DNA of 64,000 nucleotides from Diabrotica undecimpunctata (Eukaryota > Arthropoda > Insecta > Coleoptera > Chrysomelidae). Every line of letters starts with the position of its first letter. Within the stretch, counting starts at the first letter, position 1. This document shows positions 56,806 through 64,000 of this stretch, in pieces. Location of the stretch: assembly GCF_040954645.1 (NCBI RefSeq), contig NC_092803.1, positions 84,058,417-84,122,416 of the forward strand, written 5' to 3'. A model generated the notes under the pieces. That model saw nothing but the letters and a program-made list of their open reading frames with translations. It made no database searches and was not told where the DNA came from. Made by a program: the position numbers and the translations under genes.

Positions 56806-57165
56806 ATTGATTTAGAGTATCAGCAATCGGTCAGGAAATAAAACTCTATTTGTTCAGTCTCAATATTTCGTCACGATTTTGTGACTTCTTCAGGAGAAAA
56901 CTGTAAATTTATTAGAATAATTAATGATTATATGTAAACAAAATGAATATTTTAATACTTACAACTATAAGAATGAAAATTTAAATTTTTCTGGCATATC
57001 TAAATAAATGACATATTTTTGTTTGATTTTATTAAGGAGTTATGGTAACCGCAATATGTTATAGAGTGAATTCCCGTTGTACAATTTTCAGCGAGTAGGT
57101 TAAAATAAATATTGAGACTGAACAAATAGAGTTTTATTTCCTGACCGATTGCTGATACTCTAAAT

Positions 57166-57169
<4 letters not shown>
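56806..57169. mobile_element. Element D: 63-bp perfect inverted repeats, hammerhead at left
   Basis: The left copy 56806-56868 and right copy 57107-57169 are a 63-bp inverted repeat without mismatches. The left repeat is the part downstream of a hammerhead motif; the right copy lacks the ribozyme core. A TTTATTTCCTGACCGA module lies inside each repeat. The 240-bp centre has no coding capacity. Confidence 0.75.
56858..56897 (-). ncRNA. Hammerhead-ribozyme-like motif (element D)
   Basis: On the minus strand: stem I TCTC/GAGA, CTGAAGA (56887-56893), extra A, stem II GTCAC/GTGAC, GAAA (56866-56869), palindromic ATAT stem III, T at position 17. Predicted cleavage is next to 56862. The AT stem III is weak. 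Confidence 0.6.

Positions 57170-57236
<67 letters not shown>
57170..57236. repeat. (TA)n microsatellite between D and the gypsy LTR
   Basis: About 67 bases. The LTR retrotransposon inserted into this array; the other half is at 63306-63484. Confidence 0.9.
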
Positions 57237-57240
<4 letters not shown>

Positions 57241-57663
57241 GGAATATTTCTTAGTATAAGTATTTAGCATAATTTTATTCATTAGTTACGCCACTGCAAG
57301 ATACCACTTAAACAATATGCTTAAGTCGCTATAAAAGAGACGGGATTCAGGGCGAAGAAGCGAAGGGGACAGGAGATATGTAGACGAGATCACACATTCC
57401 TTAGTTAAACAGGATTCGATATTTGTCGCTCCAACTGAATAGACGTAAATTATCGTGCACGCCGAAAAAGACGAAATACGAAAACAATTAACGACGGGTG
57501 TGTTCGATATTTTAATTAGCAGACAATTATCCGTAATTTTGTGTACATGTAAATAACATCATGACAGTTTATTTTATATAATAAAGACTTCTCGCATAGA
57601 TCGCGGACTTTTACTCTAACGTTAGTTCCTCTTCAAATAATAAAAGAACTAATAAGACCTACA
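57237..57663 (+). repeat. Ty3/gypsy 5' LTR
   Basis: Starts TGTAGGAATATTTC and ends GACCTACA. It contains AATAAAGAC (about 57581), a possible polyadenylation signal. Confidence 0.85.
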
Positions 57664-57666
57664 TTT

Positions 57667-57684
57667 TGGGGGCTCAACCGAGAT
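57667..57684 (+). promoter_or_regulatory. Putative primer-binding site
   Basis: TGGGGGCTCAACCGAGAT lies 3 bases after the LTR. It resembles the complement of a tRNA-Pro 3' end with about three differences. The match was judged from memory of the tRNA end, so the assignment is tentative. Confidence 0.45.
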
Positions 57685-58390
57685 TATTTCGAAAGAGACA
57701 GTAACTTTTATTTGTGCCGCTAATTATGGAAGCAAGATTATAAAAGACAGTGCAGTTTGTGGCCAAACAAAATCGAATCAACGACGACGTGACTTTTGTA
57801 ATTTGTAACATAATATGCCAAGTGTAAATAAGAGGCTGAAGTGACGAGACGAGACGATTGACGACGAAGCAGACGACAAGTGGCTGTTTCCAGACGACGA
57901 TAAAATTAATTTATGGTTTATGGATGTTTGGACCCACTGGATGATGACAAATGATCAGGTAACTTTGTTCCTTTAATAGATCGTGCGAAGATTATTTTTT
58001 TTTATCATGAACTGTGAACATTAGGAAAGAACTTTTAAACAAACAAAAGTATTTGTAATTATTTGTTGATTTAACTTTACTCTTTTGATGTGAAGATTTA
58101 TATTTTGATAATGATAGTTGATAGTTGACTATAATAATATTTTAAATTGAATGTTAAAATCAAAATCTTTTAGTAGGATATTTTGCTTGATTCTGAGATA
58201 TTGTTGTACTTATTATATTGTTATAATATAAAGAGATAAGATTTGCGAATTAAAAGCGACCACAACCTCGTTCACAGTAATACTAATTTAGACTACACTC
58301 AGAAAAATAATCTATAAACTTTTTAATTTTTAATTTTTTTTTAAATAACTTTAAAATATTAAAAATTCGGCATATAAAGCTGTTAAGGCG
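57685..58390 (+). other. Ty3/gypsy leader region
   Basis: About 700 bases of non-coding leader between PBS and gag, rich in GACGA repeats near 57840-57905. No small ORF of note. Confidence 0.5.
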
Positions 58391-60673
58391 TTGCATATTA
58401 TAGCATATGGTGATGAAGGGGTGCCGCGACAAACAAGAAGGAACTTGCGAAATTTTTCAGGCTTTGCGTGGGATAAAAATGCCAGCGAATATGCTGATAA
58501 GATAAACGACATAAAACAGAAACTAGATATGCCAGACTTAGGTGCAGTCTGTAACGTATTGGATCTGGATTATTCGGGTGCAAATGACGACGTAATTGAA
58601 CGTATTTGTTCGTTTCTGAATGAATTAAATGTAGATGACAAGAATGACGAAGATGACGATGACGACAACGACGCGGACGACGATAAAGAAGCTTATGACG
58701 AAGATAAAGACGTTTATGACGATAAAGACGGTTTCGACGATGAAGACGATAATGAATACGAGGACGAAACTGAAAGTAGGCAAACGATGGCTTTAAAGAC
58801 GAAGAAAAAAACAAAATCAGGTAAAATGATGGCCGGTAAAGTAAATGATTCTTGTGCTTTGACTTTTAAAGATGTAGAAGACAGCATAAGACCCTTCGAC
58901 GGAAAAGACGATTATCCGGTGAGAAAATGGATTACTGACTTCGAAGAAATTTCTGAGTTAATGGGATGGAATGATTTGCAAATGCTAATTTTTGCAAAAC
59001 GATCCCTAAAAGGAATTGCGAAACTGTATATTCAGTCAGAAAAAGGAATTAATAGCTGGAAACTATTGAAGAAAAGACTTATTTTGGAATTCGAAAATAA
59101 AATAAGTAGTGCTGAAATACATAAAATGCTGATGCGTAGAAAGAAGAAACATGATGAAAGTGTACAGGAGTATGTACTGACGATGAGGGAAATTGGTAGC
59201 AGAGGTAACATAGAAGACGAGGTCATAATACAATATACAATAGAAGCCATTCAAGACGACCCTGTTAACAAAGTTGTACTTTATGGCGCAAACAACTTCA
59301 GAGACTTCAAGGAAAAAATTAAATTGTATGAACTCATTAAAAAACAGACGACACACAAATCCTCTACAACTGAAACGCATAGAAAGAAGTGGACAAACAA
59401 TGTAGTACGACGAGATGGCAGAAACAATGAAATGCGACGAGATTATAGAAACAACGAAGCTAGAGGAGATGACAGAAGAATGTCGGAAAACAGAATTAAG
59501 AAAGAAGAACAATGTTATAATTGTGGAAATCGAGGGCACAGATCGAGAGATTGTCCTGATAAAGCCAAGGGAACGAAATGCTTCAAATGCAACCAATTTG
59601 GACACGTTTCTTCTCGATGCAACGCTAAAGAAGATATACCTTCGACTTCTGGTCAGGTAAATGTCATTGACGTGGTATACAAACACTCAGTGACCTTAAA
59701 ATTTGGAAAAATATCGTTACGTGCATTGTTTGATACAGGAAGTGACATAAGTGCAATGAGACAAGATATTTTTGAAAAGCACTTTGATGATGTCATTCTT
59801 ATGAAGAATATAGTAGAGTTAAATGGATTAGGAGGTATTAAGGTTAAAACTTTAGGTTCTTTTAACATAATAGTGGAAATTCAAGGCGAAGATTTTCATA
59901 TTTTATTTCATGTAATCCCAAAAGAAGCACTGGACGTCGAAGTTATTCTTGGAAACAATATACTAAAACAAGCAGAGGTTACCATAACCGAAGATGGAAT
60001 TATTGTATGCAAAAAAGAAGTAGATAATATGATAATGAGGATTGCAGTTGACGAGGCGACACACGATGATAATCTACAACTGGAACATATACAAGACCCA
60101 AATACTAAGATGGAGATAAAAGAATTAGTGGAAAATTATGAACCGCGACAGACCAAGACTACAGATATAAAAATGAAAATAATTCTAAGTAGCGAAGAAC
60201 CGATACACCAAAACCTTAGAAGGCTATCAATACCAGAAAAGCAAGAAGTAGGTAAACAAATTGAGGAATGGATAAAGAAAAAAATAATTCGACCTAGTAC
60301 ATCCGATTTTGCAAGTCCAATTGTACTCGTCAAAAAGAAAGACGGACAGATCAGAGTTTGCGGTGATTACCGAAAACTTAATCGAAATATAATAAAAGAT
60401 AGGTTTTTATTACCTCTAATAGAAGATGTATTGGATCGGTTACAAGGTACAGAATATATTAGCACAATAGACCTCAAGAATGGATTCTTCCATGTACCAA
60501 TAGAGGAAGATAGCATTAAATACACTGGATTCGTCACCCCAGACGGACAATACGAATTTTTAAGGTGTGTAATAGTCCTGCAGTGTTTCAAAGATTTATT
60601 AGCCACATATTTAGAGTATTGTTCTGAAGCTATTTTCTTGTGGCATTTTAAATTATGCATATTTATATTTTAA
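58391..60673 (+). pseudogene. Ty3/gypsy gag-protease-RT, open 760 codons, pol truncated
   Basis: A single open frame (TTG at its 5' limit; first methionine later). Order: acidic tract of Asp/Glu/Lys/Tyr (residues about 80-128), gag core, knuckles CYNCGNRGHRSRDC (about 375) and CFKCNQFGHVSSRC (about 396), protease LFDTGSDISAM (about 445), and RT start SPIVLVKKKDGQIRVCGDYR (about 640-660) with STIDLKNGFFHVPI (about 690). After FLRC the frame is lost through a small deletion, inferred at about 13 bases between tgt repeats near 60567. The insert at 60617 then ends it. Confidence 0.8.
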
Positions 60674-60801
60674 ATTTTATTTAAATAAAAACATCTTACT
60701 AATGTTTGTATTTTGAGAACGATTTCCGAAGTGGAAATTGAAACGTCAATAAACGTATTTTAACCTTTAATTGTGGCTTATTCCCATTTAAATATAAATT
60801 A
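60617..60801 (+). mobile_element. 185-bp short retroelement insert with 12-bp TSD
   Basis: Flanked by acatatttagag at 60605-60616 and 60802-60813. It contains TTTTGAGAACGATTTCC, TGGAAATT, GAAACGTCAATAAACG and ends in an AT-rich stretch. Related sequence lies in element A near 32390-32530 and in A'. The GAAACGTC end and the hairpin recall the hammerhead group, but the CTGANGA box is not canonical. A Penelope-derived or SINE-like unit. Confidence 0.7.
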
Positions 60802-60813
60802 ACATATTTAGAG

Positions 60814-62015
60814 AGCTGACATCCAAGAACATAGCAATTTACTATATGGATGACATAATAGTTTTAAGTAAATCCGAAGAAGAAGGAGTTGTACGTTTAA
60901 AGCAAGTACTCGAAGTAGCTAGGGACTACGGCTTAGAAATAAAGAAGAAAAAGTGCCAATTTTTACAGAAAAGAGTAACGTTTTTAGGATATATTATTGA
61001 GGACGGCAGAATTCAACCATCAGATGAAAAATCAATGGCCATAAAGAAATTCAAGGAACCAAAGAATTTTAAGCAGATTCAGTCATTTTTAGGCCTTACT
61101 GGATATTTTCGTAAATTTGTACCGTCATATGCTACGATAGCTAAAGTATTAAGTGATCTACTCAGAAAAAATCAAACCTTTGAGTTTGGATCAAAAGAAA
61201 GGAGTGCATTTTCAAAACTTAAAGAGCTGTTAACTAGTCAGACGGTGTTAGAAATTTATCACCCAGATAGAGAAACCGAGTTACACACAGACGCTAGCAG
61301 TCATGGATATGGAGCTTGTCTTCTACAGAGATCAAGAGAAGATAATAAGTTTCACCCAGTTTATTATATGAGCAAGAAAACAAGTCCAGCCGAGGAAAAG
61401 TATACAAGTTACGAATTAGAAGTTTTGGCTATTTTAGAAGCAGTGAAAAAATTTCGTATCTATCTACTCGGAATCAAATTTAAAATAGTAACGGATTGTT
61501 CCGCATTTACTAAGACCATGAATAAAAAAGATTTAACTACCAGAGTTGCGAGGTGGGCTCTGTTACTGGAAGATTATCAATACGAACTGGAACACAGAAA
61601 GGGAACAAGGATGGCTCATGTAGACGCTCTCAGTCGATACCCTATAGTCATGATAATAAATGTGCATGCTCAAGAAGCTGATAACCACATTCAAGCAATA
61701 AAGAAAATACTTGCTACGGAAGCTTACGAGGACTTTCTGATTAGAAACAATATTCTATTTAAATATGACGAAGGTAAGGAATTGTTAGTCATTCCGAAAC
61801 GAATGCAAACAGAAGTGATTAAACTGTTACACGACGTAGGACATTTTGCTGTAACAAAAACACAGGAGTTAATTCAAAGAGAATGTTATATTCCTAACCT
61901 TAGAGAAAAAGTCGAGCATTGTGTAAGAAATTGTATTAAGAGTATACTTGGAAGTAGAAAAGAAGGTAAAAAAAGAGGGTTGGTTACAATCAGATAGTAA
62001 AAATCGATGGACCTT
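60814..62015 (+). pseudogene. Ty3/gypsy RT end, RNase H and integrase zinc domain
   Basis: Resumes with IAIYYMDDIIVLSKS (YMDD at about 60840), TFLGYIIEDGRIQPS, IQSFLGLTGYFRKFVP, RNase H LHTDASSHGYGACL (about 61284), YELEVLAILEAVKKFR and AHVDALSRYP. The integrase zinc-binding HDVGHFAVTKTQEL and the HCVRNC pair follow at about 61830-61935. The frame ends at 61997. Two small shifts separate it from the catalytic core. Confidence 0.8.
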
Positions 62016-62869
62016 TACAAACATTTCATGTTGATCATTTAGGACCGTTAGCTACAACCAACAAGAACTATAATCACATTTTGGTGATCATCGACGATTT
62101 TTCTAAATTCGCATGGTTTTATCCTACAAAATCAACGACGGCAAAAGAAGTCATAGAATGTATGAAGAGGCAACAGAAGGATTTCGGAAATCCCCTCCGA
62201 ATGATATCCGATAGAGGTACCGCATTTACAGCGAATGAGTTCGAAGAGTATTGTCAAAGTGAAGAAATTAAGCACATTAAGATGACGACAGGTGTGCCAA
62301 GGGGCAATGGGCAAGTAGAACGTGTCAATAGAACGTTAATCCCAGTATTAACTAAATTGAGTATAGAGGAACTGACGAAGTGGTATAAGCATATTTATAA
62401 GTTGCAACAGTTTTTTAATTCAACTTATCAAAGAAGCATTGATGCTACGCCATTCGAAGTACTTTTTGGGAGAAAGATGAAGAATAAAGAGGATCTAAGG
62501 ATGAAAGAAATAATAGAGCAGGAAATGATCAAACAATATGATGAAGGTAGAGACATGTTAAGAAACGAGAGTAGACGTCGGTTAATCAAAGTCCAGGAGG
62601 ACAATAAGCGCAGGTATGACTTACGAAGGAAAAAGCCGAGAATGTATGGAAAAGGGGACCTAGTGGCAATTAGGAGAACGCAGTTTGGTGGTGGACTCAA
62701 GCTGAGGAAGAAATATCTCGGACCATATGTGGTAGTAGATGTTAAGCCCAATGATAGATATGATGTGAAAAAGTCAGGATATCATGAAGGCCCCCTGAGC
62801 ACATCAACGTGCGCTGAATATATGAAGGCATGGGTAGAGAACCAGTCAGAATCCGAGTCGGATTCCTAG
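62016..62869 (+). pseudogene. Ty3/gypsy integrase catalytic core and C-terminus
   Basis: FHVDHLGPLATTNKNYNHI (first Asp, about 62028), MISDRGTAFTANEF (second Asp, about 62208) and GNGQVERVNRTL (Glu, about 62320) give the DDE triad. A C-terminal region follows with YDLRRKKPRMYGKGDLVAIRR-like basic sequence and KYLGPYVVVDV (a GPY-type motif), ending SESESDS at the stop. The frame from 62081 is open; only the upstream junction is broken. Confidence 0.8.
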
Positions 62870-62882
62870 CAGGATGGCCGAA

Positions 62883-63770
<888 letters not shown>

Positions 63771-63827
<57 letters not shown>
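63771..63827. repeat. (TA)n microsatellite near the right end
   Basis: About 57 bases, directly right of the last hammerhead unit. Confidence 0.9.
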
Positions 63828-63828
<1 letters not shown>

Positions 63829-64000
63829 AAACAATATACAAGTGTTGATATATAAATTATTGTATACAAATGTTTTAAAGTTTTAAATATTCAACTGAAA
63901 TTGTAATTGTAAATATAGAGTAAGTATTCTTTTGTAATTTTTTATGCGTATAACATGCTCTTTCCGTGGTCGAGTCTGTGCAGGTCTAGAGCGCCTAGAA
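63828..64000. other. End of window, nothing recognised
   Basis: No gene, TIR or RNA seen. Confidence 0.4.

Noticed and set aside
57667..57684. A firm tRNA-Pro primer assignment
   Set aside because: The match is imperfect and I cannot compare it with the host tRNA set.
60713..60747. Calling the 185-bp insert a hammerhead ribozyme
   Set aside because: The GAAACGTC side fits, but the CTGANGA box is replaced by TTGAGAACGA, so only a possible relation is reported.

Overview
The window is AT-rich DNA from an animal with large introns, almost certainly an insect. A beetle is possible but not proven. BEL/Pao, Ty3/gypsy, R1-, I-, RTE- and Jockey-type, Penelope-like, Tc1/mariner, piggyBac and integrase-type elements are all present, and (TA)n microsatellites are everywhere. 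Nothing looks prokaryotic and I see no rRNA or tRNA gene.

Host gene. Four minus-strand exons (56360-56571, 54011-54263, 53400-53493, 7426-7590) have AG acceptors, GTAAG-type donors and codon phases that fit end to end. They encode the C-terminal multi-pass part of a P-type-ATPase-like protein, most like TMEM94. The last intron visible in full, 53399 down to 7591, is about 45.8 kb, and nearly all other content of the window lies inside it.

Layout. 1-3928: decayed I-type element with RNase H, carrying a 443-bp RTE-like tail insertion. 5350-7121: Jockey/CR1-type fragment. 7870-8215: Tc1 fragment. 8200-11323 and 20797-22110: one minus-strand non-LTR element split by a BEL element (11329-20791). 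The BEL element itself carries a pogo/Tigger-type MITE (13923-14683) and an R1-type element (16360-20708). 22320-23574: RTE-like debris and a partial KRBA2/Ginger-like integrase unit (B). 23711-33021: large TIR element A with an approximately 120-bp tandem array, into which an intact RTE element (24870-28075) inserted. 33340-35535: second, inverted integrase unit (B'). 35606-36672: fold-back element C. 36790-43995: two head-to-head Penelope-like palindromes. 44400-45490: Tc1/mariner-type transposase remnant. 45768-46622: fold-back unit with a hammerhead motif. 46749-53216: inverted copy A'. 54751-56100: another fold-back and a non-LTR tail. 56806-57169: element D. 57237-63305: Ty3/gypsy element with two LTRs. 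63485-63770: last hammerhead-bearing unit.

Two themes stand out. First, hammerhead-ribozyme-like cores recur in at least six structurally different units: a CTGANGA box, a stem II, a GAAA box, and a palindromic stem III. The Penelope-like copies show one intact and three broken versions. Second, the (TA)n arrays sit at the edges of elements rather than randomly. Elements A/A', B/B' and the Penelope copies occur as inverted pairs, so a transcript of the host intron could fold into very long hairpins.
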